Shown in pieces: positions 17,396 to 26,076 of a stretch of 42,391 bases of DNA. The stretch's first letter is position 1, and each line of letters starts with the position of its first letter. Origin of the DNA: Acholeplasmatales bacterium (lineage in GTDB: Bacteria; Bacillota_I; Bacilli_A; Acholeplasmatales; Anaeroplasmataceae); the NCBI GenBank assembly GCA_016288855.1, contig JAEELJ010000004.1:1-42391 (forward strand). Reading direction: 5' to 3'. Below the pieces are notes generated by a model, which had not been told where the DNA came from, made no database searches, and worked only from the letters and a program-made list of their open reading frames with translations. The position numbers and the translations under genes are program-made.

Positions 17396-18283
17396 ATGTC
17401 AAAAAATAAAAAATTATTGACTAAAATTAGTATTATTGCAATACTTACTGCATTATGCTTCGCAGGTACTTATGTACAAATTAAAATGCCATCTGGAGAT
17501 ATGATTCATTTAGGCAACTTTGTAATGATAATTGCTGCGTTATTATTAGGAGGACTTGAAGGAGGATTTGTTGGTAGCTTTGGTATGGGTTTATATGATG
17601 TTATTTATTATACTCAAAAGCCAACAACTATATTTAGAACATTAATTCTTAAGTTCCTTATTGGTTTTATTGTAGGTTCTTTATTTAGATTAATCATTAA
17701 GAAGGATTTAAAGGCAAGACCTATATTATTTACAATTTCTGGATTATTATTTGCTTTAGGAATCGGTGCTATTATATTATATGCAACTGGTGATTTTGCA
17801 AATACTTCAGCTAAAAATTTATTTTCATCTGTACACTATTATGTATTAGATGATAAAACTAAGAGCTTTAATGTATCAGTTATCATTCCAATATTATCAA
17901 TATTATATGCAATTACTGCTTTAGTTGCAGGAATTATAAGTGGTAAATTAACTCAAAGAAATAAAGCAGCTTTAGTTGCAATATTAGTTGCAATATTCAT
18001 TAATATTATTGGTGAATTTGTATTAAGATATACTTTAGAAGGTTGGTTTGTATCTGATTTTAATACATCAGGCTTAGTTGCAACATCAAAGATTCCAGGC
18101 TCAATGATTACAGGATTTATTACAGTAATATTATCAGTTGTAGTTTATGAACCAGTATATTATGCATTAAAGAAAGCATCTTTAATTGAAGATGATTTAG
18201 AAACAAAGCAAGAATTAGAAGAAGAGAATGCTGAAATTTTAACTCATAATAAATTTGAGACACAAGATAATTTAGTTAAGTAA
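17396..18283 (+). CDS. ECF transporter substrate-binding (S) component
   Basis: Integral membrane S component of an energy-coupling-factor vitamin importer. Start at the ATG at 17396 (AGAGAGGTGA site), 295 residues. It has about six hydrophobic helices and the S-component pattern GDMIHLGNFVMIIAALLLGGLEGGFVGSFGMGLYDVI near residues 37-75. A loop of about 50 residues around 130-160 and an acidic C-terminal tail (260-295) are added. The T and A components are not in the window and are presumably shared ones elsewhere. The substrate cannot be told from sequence; a vitamin or vitamin precursor is the family rule. A solo gene with a repeat-rich promoter. Confidence 0.8.
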   Translation: MSKNKKLLTKISIIAILTALCFAGTYVQIKMPSGDMIHLGNFVMIIAALLLGGLEGGFVGSFGMGLYDVIYYTQKPTTIFRTLILKFLIGFIVGSLFRLIIKKDLKARPILFTISGLLFALGIGAIILYATGDFANTSAKNLFSSVHYYVLDDKTKSFNVSVIIPILSILYAITALVAGIISGKLTQRNKAALVAILVAIFINIIGEFVLRYTLEGWFVSDFNTSGLVATSKIPGSMITGFITVILSVVVYEPVYYALKKASLIEDDLETKQELEEENAEILTHNKFETQDNLVK

Positions 18284-18289
18284 GAAATA

Positions 18290-18318
18290 GGGCTAATTAA
18301 AAATAGCCCTTTTATTTT
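18290..18318 (+). terminator. Intrinsic terminator
   Basis: GGGCTA (18290-18295) pairs with TAGCCC (18304-18309), followed by a T-rich tract. It ends the ECF gene. Confidence 0.8.
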
Positions 18319-18371
18319 GGACTCAAATTCATTAAATATGTGAATATCTCATAAATAAAAACGCTTACTAT

Positions 18372-18391
18372 ATAAAATTTATAAATTTTAT
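18372..18391. repeat. 20-bp perfect palindrome upstream of adhE
   Basis: A perfect 20-base palindrome made only of A and T, centred on TA at 18381-18382, 50 bases before the adhE start and within the likely promoter zone. It may be a regulator site. In DNA this AT-rich, chance palindromes are more likely than usual. Confidence 0.5.
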
Positions 18392-18441
18392 TATATACTA
18401 TAAATGTATTTATTATTCGTTTTTTAATAGGAGGTATAGTT

Positions 18442-21066
18442 ATGGATGAAAAGATTTTGACTCCAGAAGAGGAAGTAGATTCTTTAGTTAAAAAGGCACA
18501 AAAGGCTTTAGAAGAATTTGCCAGATTCAATCAAGAACAAATAGATTATATTGTTGCAAAATGTAGTGTTGCAGCCTTAGATAAGCATGGGGTACTTGCT
18601 AAGCTTGCAATAGAAGAAACACAAAGAGGTGTTTTTGAGGATAAGGCTACAAAGAATTTATTTGCATGTGAATATGTAACTAATAATATGAAGAGAACAA
18701 AGACAGTTGGTGTAATATCAGAAGATCCAGTTACTGGTGTTACTGAGATAGCTGAACCAGTTGGTGTAGTTGCAGGTATAACACCTGTTACAAACCCAAC
18801 ATCAACAGCTATTTTTAAGTCATTAATTTGTCTTAAGACTAGAAATCCTATCATTTTTGGATTCCACCCAGGTGCTCAAAAATCAAGTGCTGAGGCTGCA
18901 AGAGTTGTTTATGAGGCTGCGATTCAAGCAGGTGCTCCTAAAAACTGTATTCAATGGATAGAGCATCCTTCACTTGAGGCAACAACAGCATTAATGAATC
19001 ACCCAGGTGTTGCAACAATTTTAGCAACAGGTGGAAATGCAATGGTAAAGGCTGCATATTCTTGTGGTAAGCCTGCATTAGGCGTTGGTGCTGGTAACGT
19101 ACCTGCATATTTTGAAAAAACTTGTAATTTAAGACAAGCAGTTAATGATGTAATTATGTCAAAGTCATTCGATAACGGTATGGTTTGTGCATCAGAGCAA
19201 GCTGTTATTGTTGATGAAGAAATATATGATGAAGTAAAAAATGAATTTAAAAAATATGGTGTTTACTTCGTTGATGAAAAAGAAAAGAAAATGCTTGAAG
19301 CATTTATGTTTGGTGTAAATAAGAAGAGTGATTATCCAAATGCAAAGCTTAATGGTGCAGTTGCAGGTAAATATGCAACATGGATTGCAGAACAAGCTGG
19401 ATTTAATGTTCCTTCTAATACAGTTATTATTATTGCTGAATGTAAAGAGGTTGGTGTGAATGAGCCTTTAACAAGAGAAAAGCTTTCACCAGTTTTAGCA
19501 ATGATAAAGAGTCATTCAACTGAAGAAGGAATTTTAATGTCTAAGCAAATGGTTGAATTTAATGGCTTAGGGCATAGTGCTGCAATACATACAGCATCTA
19601 AGGAATTAGAAAAGAAATTTGGAGATGTTGTACCTGCAATAAGAATTATTTGTAATTCTCCTTCAACATTTGGTGGTATTGGTAATGTTTATAATTCATT
19701 CATACCATCATTAACACTAGGTTGTGGTTCTTATGGACACAATTCAGTTGCAGGAAATATTGGACCTTTAAATTTATTAAATGTTAAGAAGGTCGGAAGG
19801 AGACGTAATAATATGCAGTGGTTTAAGATTCCAGCTAAAATTTATTTTGAGCCAAACGCAATTGAATATTTACATCAAATGAAGGAAATGAAGAAGGCTT
19901 TAATTGTTACTGACCGTTCCTTAGTTGAATTAGGATTTGTACAAAAGGTTATTGATCAGCTTCAATTAAGAACACCAGAAGTACCATATCAGCTATTCTG
20001 TGATGTAGAACCAGATCCATCTATTCAGACAGTTAAAAAGGGTGTTGCCCTAATGAAATCATTTGAACCTGATACAATTATTGCGTTAGGTGGAGGATCT
20101 GCAATGGATGCTGCTAAGGGCATATGGCTATTCTATGAGCATCCTGAGGTTAATTTTGATGATTTAAAGCAAAAATTTATGGATATAAGAAAGCGTGCCT
20201 TCCAATATCCTGAATTAGGACATAAAGCTCATTTGGTTTGTATTCCTACAACATCAGGTACAGGTAGTGAGGTAACTCCATTTGCGGTATTAACAGATTC
20301 TTTGGAGCATAAGAAATATCCATTAACTGATTATTCTTTAACTCCAACAGTTGCTATTGTAGATCCTGAATTTGTAATGACATTACCAAAGAGCATTGTT
20401 GCTGATACTGGTATGGATGTATTAACTCATGCAACTGAAGCATTTGTTTCTACATTAGCATCAGATTATACAGATGCATTAGCTATCCAAGCTATAAAGA
20501 TGGTATTTAAATATTTAGTTAGATCATATAAGAATGGTAATAATGATCCTGAAGCAAGAGAAAAAATGCATAATGCATCAACACTTGCAGGTATGGCATT
20601 TGCAAATGCCTTCTTAGGTATGAACCATTCAATGGCACATAAGATTGGTGGAGAATTCCATGTTCCTCACGGACGTGCAAATGCAATTCTTTTACCATTT
20701 ACAATTAGATACAATGGCCAAAAGCCACAAAAGCTTTCTACTTGGCCTAAATATAACTATTATAAGGCAGATGAAAGATATGCTGAGCTTGCAAGAGTTT
20801 TAGGTTTACCTTGCAGTACAATAGAAGAAGGTGTAGAATCTTATGCGAAGGCTGTTGGTGAATTAGGTAAGGCAGTTGGCATCAAGATGAACTTTAAGTC
20901 TCAAGGTGTTGATGAAGCTGCTTGGTTAAATTCATTAGAAAAGCTTGCATACCTTGCATATGAAGATCAATGCTCTCCAGCTAACCCAAGAGTTCCTATG
21001 GTAGAGGATATGATGAAGATTATGAAGGAAGCTTATTATACTGAAGAATTTATTGATAAGGAGTAA
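18442..21066 (+). CDS. adhE: Bifunctional acetaldehyde/alcohol dehydrogenase AdhE
   Basis: Converts acetyl-CoA to acetaldehyde and then ethanol, recycling two NADH in fermentation. Residues 1 to about 440 are the CoA-acylating aldehyde dehydrogenase half (catalytic Cys in FDNGMVCASEQAV; GTGGNAM-like ATGGNAMVKAAY). Residues about 455-870 are the iron alcohol dehydrogenase half (GGGSAMDAAKG, TTSGTGSEVTPFAV, and the iron-binding DVLTHATEAF, NHSMAHKIGG, HVPHGRANA). The halves are joined by KVGRRRNNMQWFKIPAKIYFE. Length 874 is normal, and such proteins form spirosomes. A clear AGGAGG site precedes the ATG. Co-transcribed with yhbY. It suggests an anaerobic mixed-acid or ethanol fermenter. Confidence 0.97.
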   Translation: MDEKILTPEEEVDSLVKKAQKALEEFARFNQEQIDYIVAKCSVAALDKHGVLAKLAIEETQRGVFEDKATKNLFACEYVTNNMKRTKTVGVISEDPVTGVTEIAEPVGVVAGITPVTNPTSTAIFKSLICLKTRNPIIFGFHPGAQKSSAEAARVVYEAAIQAGAPKNCIQWIEHPSLEATTALMNHPGVATILATGGNAMVKAAYSCGKPALGVGAGNVPAYFEKTCNLRQAVNDVIMSKSFDNGMVCASEQAVIVDEEIYDEVKNEFKKYGVYFVDEKEKKMLEAFMFGVNKKSDYPNAKLNGAVAGKYATWIAEQAGFNVPSNTVIIIAECKEVGVNEPLTREKLSPVLAMIKSHSTEEGILMSKQMVEFNGLGHSAAIHTASKELEKKFGDVVPAIRIICNSPSTFGGIGNVYNSFIPSLTLGCGSYGHNSVAGNIGPLNLLNVKKVGRRRNNMQWFKIPAKIYFEPNAIEYLHQMKEMKKALIVTDRSLVELGFVQKVIDQLQLRTPEVPYQLFCDVEPDPSIQTVKKGVALMKSFEPDTIIALGGGSAMDAAKGIWLFYEHPEVNFDDLKQKFMDIRKRAFQYPELGHKAHLVCIPTTSGTGSEVTPFAVLTDSLEHKKYPLTDYSLTPTVAIVDPEFVMTLPKSIVADTGMDVLTHATEAFVSTLASDYTDALAIQAIKMVFKYLVRSYKNGNNDPEAREKMHNASTLAGMAFANAFLGMNHSMAHKIGGEFHVPHGRANAILLPFTIRYNGQKPQKLSTWPKYNYYKADERYAELARVLGLPCSTIEEGVESYAKAVGELGKAVGIKMNFKSQGVDEAAWLNSLEKLAYLAYEDQCSPANPRVPMVEDMMKIMKEAYYTEEFIDKE

Positions 21067-21070
21067 TAAA

Positions 21071-21364
21071 ATGTTAAAACCTAAACAGGTTGCTTATTTA
21101 AGAAGCTTAGCTAACCATATCAAACCAGTTACTCAAATTGGTAAGGATGGGTTAAGTGATAATTTATTAGATACAATCTTAAATTATTTAAATAAACATG
21201 AATTAATGAAGGTTTCAATTTTACAAAATTCTTTTGTTTCAGATGAGGAAGTAAAAGAATTCGTAACTGATGCTGGAATTGAATATGTTGCAAAAATAGG
21301 TAGAGTTTATATATTCTATATGCATTCAGATGATGCAAAGGATCTTATAGTATTACCTCGTTAA
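21071..21364 (+). CDS. yhbY: YhbY family RNA-binding protein
   Basis: A small CRS1/YhbY-domain protein that binds RNA and is associated with assembly of the 50S ribosomal subunit in related bacteria. The start is the ATG at 21071, four bases after the adhE stop, with an AAGGAG site inside the adhE end; a TTG at 21053 would lie within adhE. The 97 residues include the family block LRSLANHIKPVTQIGKDGLSDNLLDTI and the GRVYIFY strand. Its pairing with adhE looks accidental. Confidence 0.92.
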   Translation: MLKPKQVAYLRSLANHIKPVTQIGKDGLSDNLLDTILNYLNKHELMKVSILQNSFVSDEEVKEFVTDAGIEYVAKIGRVYIFYMHSDDAKDLIVLPR

Positions 21365-21369
21365 TAATT

Positions 21370-21402
21370 AATAATCTAGATTTCGGTCTAGATTATTTTT
21401 TA
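21370..21402 (+). terminator. Intrinsic terminator after yhbY
   Basis: Perfect 11-bp stem (21370-21380 with 21387-21397) with a TTTCGG loop and a T-run. Confidence 0.92.
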
Positions 21403-21473
21403 TTTTTGTTATTTGTTTTAGGTATAATTTAAGTTCTAACTATAGACTATAATTGAAAGCTGAGGTGATTCAT

Positions 21474-23243
21474 ATGAAAAAGAAAGCTTTAGGATTGATA
21501 TTTACATCTTTAGGTTTATTAACTTTAGCATCCTGTGGTCTAGGTAATGTTTTGTCAATTAAATCTACATCATCTAATAATAATGAATATGTTGCAGAAG
21601 ATGTTGATATGACAGAGGTTGATGATGCTGAGGATAATTATACTAATATTAACTCATCCTTTTTTATAGAAACTGAAGATGGAAATTATAGTACTACTAA
21701 TAATATATATACTATTACATCAAACGGTACATATAGATTAAGAGGTTTATTAGATAATGGCCAAATAGTTGTAGATGCAAGTGATTCAGATGATATTATA
21801 ATAGAACTAAATGAAGCAAAAATAACTTGTGATAATTCTTCCCCTATATTAATACTTAATGCAAGTAATGTAACTATTAAAGCACTAGAGGATACATATA
21901 ATGAGATAATTGATAATAGATCAACAACTCAAGTTTATGATTCTAGTTCAGGCAGCGCAGCTATTTCATCAGAATGCGATTTAAAAATCAGTGGGTCAGG
22001 TTCTTTAGTCGTAAATGGAAATTATAATAATGGTATAGATTCAAGTGATGATTTAAAAATAAAGAATATTACATTAAAGGTAAATTCTTATGATAATTCA
22101 CTTAAAGGAAATGATTCAGTAACAATTGAATCTGGTAATATTATTGCAATATCAAAAATTGGAGATACAATTAAAACTAAATCATCAGATATTTCAAGCT
22201 CTAATAACCAAAAAGGCACGGTTTCTATAGAAGGTGGAAATGTTCTACTATATGCTGCAGACAATGGAATAGATTCTTGTTATGATGTTACATTAAAAGA
22301 AGCAGATGAATTAACTGAAACATCACTTCAAATTTTTACTTCAAATTATTCTAAATATACAACAACAGCAGGTTCTTCAGCATCAGGAATAAAATCTGAA
22401 AACATTGTAACTGTTGATGGAGGCGTTATATCAATAACAGCTAAAACAGATGGTATACATGCTAATCGAGGAACTACACTAGAGAATGGTAGTAGTGGTA
22501 TAGGAAATGTAATTATCAATGGTGGTAAAACATATATACAAGCTGGAGATGATGGAATACATTCAGACTATATAACTACAATAAATGATGGATATATTAA
22601 TGTAATGACATCAAGTGAGGGTATAGAAGGCTCACAAGTAGTATTTAATGGTGGGACATCAAAGGTATATGCAACAGATGATGGAGTAAATGCAAGTGGA
22701 AATTATTTATCAGGCTTAGTTACAGTAACTGGTGGATATTTAGATGTAACTGTTTCAACAGGAGATACAGATGGAGTTGATTCTAATGGAAGCTACAAGC
22801 AAACAGGTGGAACAGTTGTCGCAAGAAATCCAAATAGTAATGGTGGATCTAATATGGCCGCAATAGATTCTGATTCATCAATTACAGTAAGTGGAGGAAC
22901 TCTAATCAGTGTTGGTTCAGTTTCAAATACACCATCAGGTTCTAATTTAGTAACATTCGGTTCTAGTCAATCAAGTGGATGGAATGGATTTATGCAAATT
23001 GCAGGCGATGCTTCTAATAGACCAGGAAGTAGTAGCTCTTCATCATATACATTTGCAAGTGGTACTTATAGCATTATGGATAGTAGTGGTAATTTAATTG
23101 CATCATTTGAATTAGAATCATCATACACTGGAATGTGGATAGCATCATCAAACTTTAAAATAAATGAATCATACAGCTTATCAAATGGCACAAGTACTTA
23201 TTCTTGGACACAAACAAGTCAAAAAGTAACTTATCAAGCATAA
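21474..23243 (+). CDS. Lipoprotein with beta-helix carbohydrate-binding domain (Cthe_2159-like)
   Basis: Start at the ATG at 21474 (GAGGTGATT site), 589 residues. A lipoprotein signal with LASC puts the modified Cys at residue 21. The rest is repetitive, with many short GG, DG(I/V) and NGG turns such as DDGIHSDYITTINDGYI, DDGVNASGNY, DTDGVDSNGSYKQTGGT and VVINGGKTYIQAGDDGIHSD, as in right-handed parallel beta-helices. This matches the Cthe_2159 / DUF4353 'carbohydrate-binding domain' proteins, whose founder binds acidic plant polysaccharides with calcium. No catalytic motif is seen. It may tether cells to polysaccharide or mucus. Ends with a clear terminator; monocistronic. Confidence 0.8.
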   Translation: MKKKALGLIFTSLGLLTLASCGLGNVLSIKSTSSNNNEYVAEDVDMTEVDDAEDNYTNINSSFFIETEDGNYSTTNNIYTITSNGTYRLRGLLDNGQIVVDASDSDDIIIELNEAKITCDNSSPILILNASNVTIKALEDTYNEIIDNRSTTQVYDSSSGSAAISSECDLKISGSGSLVVNGNYNNGIDSSDDLKIKNITLKVNSYDNSLKGNDSVTIESGNIIAISKIGDTIKTKSSDISSSNNQKGTVSIEGGNVLLYAADNGIDSCYDVTLKEADELTETSLQIFTSNYSKYTTTAGSSASGIKSENIVTVDGGVISITAKTDGIHANRGTTLENGSSGIGNVIINGGKTYIQAGDDGIHSDYITTINDGYINVMTSSEGIEGSQVVFNGGTSKVYATDDGVNASGNYLSGLVTVTGGYLDVTVSTGDTDGVDSNGSYKQTGGTVVARNPNSNGGSNMAAIDSDSSITVSGGTLISVGSVSNTPSGSNLVTFGSSQSSGWNGFMQIAGDASNRPGSSSSSSYTFASGTYSIMDSSGNLIASFELESSYTGMWIASSNFKINESYSLSNGTSTYSWTQTSQKVTYQA

Positions 23244-23278
23244 CACAAAAATTTAAAACTAATTTTTCTCATTTTTCT

Positions 23279-23306
23279 GATGGATACCAAAAGTATCCAT
23301 CTTTTT
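23279..23306 (+). terminator. Intrinsic terminator
   Basis: Perfect 9-bp stem (23279-23287 with 23293-23301) and a T-run, after the beta-helix lipoprotein gene. Confidence 0.92.
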
Positions 23307-23352
23307 AACTTTATACATTTTAATTTTAAATGTTTAAATCTTAGATTTAATA

Positions 23353-23361
23353 TGTTAAAAT
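23353..23361 (+). promoter_or_regulatory. Extended -10 promoter of the reductase gene
   Basis: TGTTAAAAT, identical to the extended -10 before NAD kinase. It lies 26 bases before the start codon, which has an AAGGAG site. Confidence 0.5.
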
Positions 23362-23387
23362 AATGTTAGTATTTAAGGAGTATTAAT

Positions 23388-23969
23388 ATGAAAAAATTAT
23401 TATTATTAAACGCAAACCAGAATCTTGAGCATTCAAGAACTTATTATCTTACTAAAAAGGTAATAGAAAAGTATGAGCTTGATAAGAAATATGATATAAA
23501 GGAAATTAATTTATATGATTTAAATCTAAATTATTTAGATGAAGAAAAAATAATTGAAAGAAATGAATTAGTTTTCCAACGTAAATTTGATGATAAGATG
23601 TTTGATTTAGCAAAGGAAGTAAAGGATGCAGATTTTATTATTGTATCAGCACCAATGTTTGATATGTCTTATCCAGCAGTCCTAAAGGTATTTATTGAAA
23701 ATGTTAGTGTATCTAATTTATTATTTACATATGATGGTAAAGAAATAAAAGGCTTATGTAAGGCAGAAAAACTATTATATGTAACAACACGTGGTTGGGG
23801 AATTAAGAACCGTGATGACTATGGATATAAGAATATCGTACAGGTTGCAAATATGTGGGGAATTAATAATACAAAATTAATTGGTGTATCAAAAACAGAT
23901 TTAGCAAAACGTCCATTCCGTGATATTGATGATTTTGTATCTAAGCTTGGTTCATTAGATGAAGAATAA
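23388..23969 (+). CDS. Flavodoxin-fold NADH reductase (azoreductase-like)
   Basis: A 193-residue flavodoxin-like fold protein of the NAD(P)H dehydrogenase / FMN-dependent azoreductase group. The N-terminal strand and phosphate loop read LLLLNANQNLEHSRTYYLTKKV, and the FMN-contact block is VSAPMFDMSYPAVLKVFIENVSVSNLLFTYDGKEIKGL, very like AzoR. It would reduce quinones or azo compounds using NADH with bound FMN. The usual NxNP at the first strand end is altered, and the true substrate is unknown. Stands alone with its own promoter and terminator. Confidence 0.85.
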   Translation: MKKLLLLNANQNLEHSRTYYLTKKVIEKYELDKKYDIKEINLYDLNLNYLDEEKIIERNELVFQRKFDDKMFDLAKEVKDADFIIVSAPMFDMSYPAVLKVFIENVSVSNLLFTYDGKEIKGLCKAEKLLYVTTRGWGIKNRDDYGYKNIVQVANMWGINNTKLIGVSKTDLAKRPFRDIDDFVSKLGSLDEE

Positions 23970-23971
23970 TT

Positions 23972-23996
23972 AAAAGCCACTTTTCGTGGCTTTTTA
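23972..23996 (+). terminator. Intrinsic terminator
   Basis: A 9-bp stem (23972-23980 with 23986-23994), loop TTTTC, followed by a short T-run. Ends the reductase gene. Confidence 0.9.
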
Positions 23997-24013
23997 TAAA
24001 TTAAGGGGAGTAT

Positions 24014-24769
24014 ATGCAAGAGAATTATAATAAGTTGCCTTATTATCAATATTTCATTGATAATTCTTGTGATATTAATAATAAAGGTACTGCAAGATTT
24101 AAAATTGAATATATAGATGTAGAATATAAAATAAATGGTATTTCATATCATGCTGACTATGAAATACATTATGAAAAGGATAGAAATGTAATTCAAATTA
24201 ATTTTGAAGGTACTACTGATAAAATAGATTGGGTTACTAATTTTATATTCTTACCTAAATATTATGACACCTTCATTTATAATGGTAAAAAAATAACATT
24301 AAGGGTTCATAAGGGCTGGGGAGATATGTATAAGGCAGTAAAATATCAAATCAGAGAAAAGGTAAAGGAATTAATTGAATTACACCCCAACGCAAATGTT
24401 GAAATAGTAGGATTCTCACTTGGTAGTGGCCAGGCTATGCTTTGTGCACAAGACCTAAATTATAATTTAAATATTAAATCATACCTATATACATTTGGCT
24501 CTGTAAATATTTATAAAACAAATATTTTCAATAGAAGAAAGACCATAAATTATTTAAGAGAATGCTGCCATAGAGTATATAATTTTAGTGATAGAAGTGA
24601 TATTGTTACATATACAGTACCAAGAATATTTGGATTTGTAAAATTAAGAAGAGTTAACCTAAAAGGTAGATTTAAATTCTTTGGTTTATTTAGACCATTA
24701 AAATATCATCTTGGATATGATGATGATTATAAATATTCAAAAATATATAAAAGAGAGAAAAAAATATAA
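24014..24769 (+). CDS. Class 3 lipase-like alpha/beta hydrolase
   Basis: A 251-residue protein with the lipase class 3 arrangement: a central strand, HKGWGDMY, the nucleophile elbow VEIVGFSLGSGQAMLCAQ (Ser in GFSLG), the acid in NFSDRSDIVT and a candidate catalytic His in KYHLGYDDD. Family members hydrolyse acylglycerols or phospholipids. GxSxG is kept, but the usual GHSLGG is GFSLGS, which may affect substrate choice. No signal peptide or membrane helix is visible, so it is probably cytoplasmic. An AAGGGGAG site precedes the ATG; it is monocistronic, and its stop codon lies in a shared hairpin terminator. Confidence 0.82.
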   Translation: MQENYNKLPYYQYFIDNSCDINNKGTARFKIEYIDVEYKINGISYHADYEIHYEKDRNVIQINFEGTTDKIDWVTNFIFLPKYYDTFIYNGKKITLRVHKGWGDMYKAVKYQIREKVKELIELHPNANVEIVGFSLGSGQAMLCAQDLNYNLNIKSYLYTFGSVNIYKTNIFNRRKTINYLRECCHRVYNFSDRSDIVTYTVPRIFGFVKLRRVNLKGRFKFFGLFRPLKYHLGYDDDYKYSKIYKREKKI

Positions 24770-24795
24770 GCATCATTTGATGCTTATTTTTTTAA
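24766..24795. terminator. Bidirectional terminator containing both stop codons
   Basis: A perfect 10-bp stem (24766-24775 with 24778-24787) with a two-base loop. The lipase stop codon (24767-24769) lies in the left arm and the minus-strand GGDEF stop codon (24784-24786) in the right arm, with T-tracts beyond both. Confidence 0.9.
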
Positions 24796-25875
24796 TATTA
24801 ATTTTTGTATTCCAACTAATTTATGCTCTTCAAGGTATCTTGCATATAATTGACCTAAAAGAAATAGTGTAATCTTTTCCTTTGAATCCCACAACCTAGA
24901 TGTTCTTTTAGTTGCGAAAATAAAATAACCATAGAATTTATTATTTCTATTCATTTTTAATAGATAAGATGATTCAATACCTAAATCATCATATATATAA
25001 TATAATTCTTGGCTAAAATCTTTAACATCCTTTAGATAATTAAATGAAATAGTACCATCCTCATCTAAATATTTATCTATGTTTTTAATCTTACCTAATA
25101 CATCAGCAGTAGTAGAATCATATACCTTATAATTTTCATCTACATATAATAAATATTCTATTAAGAAATCATCCCTTACATAATTAAATATAAAAGGCAT
25201 ATCATCCCCTGAAACAGAATAGCTTGTTCTGGATTCAAACATTTGGAATAATCTTCTTATTTTTTTATCGAATGTTTCTTTATATAGTGGGTTAATTACA
25301 ATATCCTTATGTTTTTCTTCAACCCATATGATAAAGCAATTTCTTCCCTTACATTTTCCTCTATATAAGGCCCTTTGTAATTTATCCTCAGCCTCATCTA
25401 AATTAGATACATCATTAGGATATGATACAGATGCGATTGTTGCAGTAACAAAAGGAGAATAAAGCCCACAATGTACATTCTTTCTTAATATCTTTCCACT
25501 ATGCATAATTGCTTGATAATAATCATGTAATACCTTATAATCAGTTTTATTTAATAAAATGAAGCCTAATTTAGAACTACCAATTCTTGCAACAACACCA
25601 TTTTGCTCTAAGAATTGAAATAGATTTTTAGAAACATCCTTTAGTACCTTATTTCCTACATCATCCCCATAAATATCAATTAGGTTACTAAAGTTATCTA
25701 ATTCTAAATAAGCTATACTAAATTTTTCTTTTTTATTAATTAAATAAGAAATATAAGATTTAAATGTACTGTTGTTAATTAATCCAGTTAATTCATCAAC
25801 TGTATCATTTAATAAATGATTCTTAAAATAGTCAATAAAAAAGCTATCATTTAAAATGATATCATTGGTTTGCAT
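24784..25875 (-). CDS. Degenerate GGDEF-domain protein with C-terminal sensor-like region
   Basis: A 363-residue protein when started at the ATG at 25873-25875 (AAGGTGGGTG site); a longer frame lacks a ribosome-binding site. Residues 20-185 form a GGDEF-type domain: DELTGLINNSTFKSYI, LELDNFSNLIDIYGDDVGNKVLKDVS, and RALYRGKCKGRNCFI. The active-site GGDEF is replaced by GSSKL (in ARIGSSKLGFIL), so cyclic-di-GMP synthesis is unlikely. The C-terminal part (about 220-355) has a GAF-like strand pattern (YKVYDSTTADVLGK, KFYGYFIFATKR). It may act as a ligand sensor or scaffold. No signal peptide or membrane helix is seen. Monocistronic. Confidence 0.82.
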   Translation of the reverse strand: MQTNDIILNDSFFIDYFKNHLLNDTVDELTGLINNSTFKSYISYLINKKEKFSIAYLELDNFSNLIDIYGDDVGNKVLKDVSKNLFQFLEQNGVVARIGSSKLGFILLNKTDYKVLHDYYQAIMHSGKILRKNVHCGLYSPFVTATIASVSYPNDVSNLDEAEDKLQRALYRGKCKGRNCFIIWVEEKHKDIVINPLYKETFDKKIRRLFQMFESRTSYSVSGDDMPFIFNYVRDDFLIEYLLYVDENYKVYDSTTADVLGKIKNIDKYLDEDGTISFNYLKDVKDFSQELYYIYDDLGIESSYLLKMNRNNKFYGYFIFATKRTSRLWDSKEKITLFLLGQLYARYLEEHKLVGIQKLILKK

Positions 25876-26037
25876 ATATAACACCCACCTTGTAAATCGA
25901 AATTCATCTCTTAAGTTAATTATACTTATTACGTAATAAAAATTCAATAATTTATACTATTTTTAATGATTGGTCTTATTGTATTCTTTATTATACTTAT
26001 TTTATATATAGATTCTATTTAAAATAAATCTATAATT

Positions 26038-26046
26038 TGTTATAAT
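26038..26046 (+). promoter_or_regulatory. Extended -10 promoter of the polA operon
   Basis: TGTTATAAT: TG one base before TATAAT (26041-26046). A second TATAAT lies at 26031-26036. No strong -35 box is visible. The polA start is 31 bases downstream. Confidence 0.55.
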
Positions 26047-26076
26047 AATATTAAATTATTTTTAAGGTGATCTAAA

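Noticed and set aside
18337-18353. Rex operator upstream of adhE (TATGTGAATATCTCATA)
   Set aside because: The arms match at only some positions and the half-site spacing is five, not six, bases, so it does not fit the Rex consensus.
24784-25875. Active diguanylate cyclase
   Set aside because: The GGDEF signature is replaced by GSSKL, removing the catalytic acid residues.
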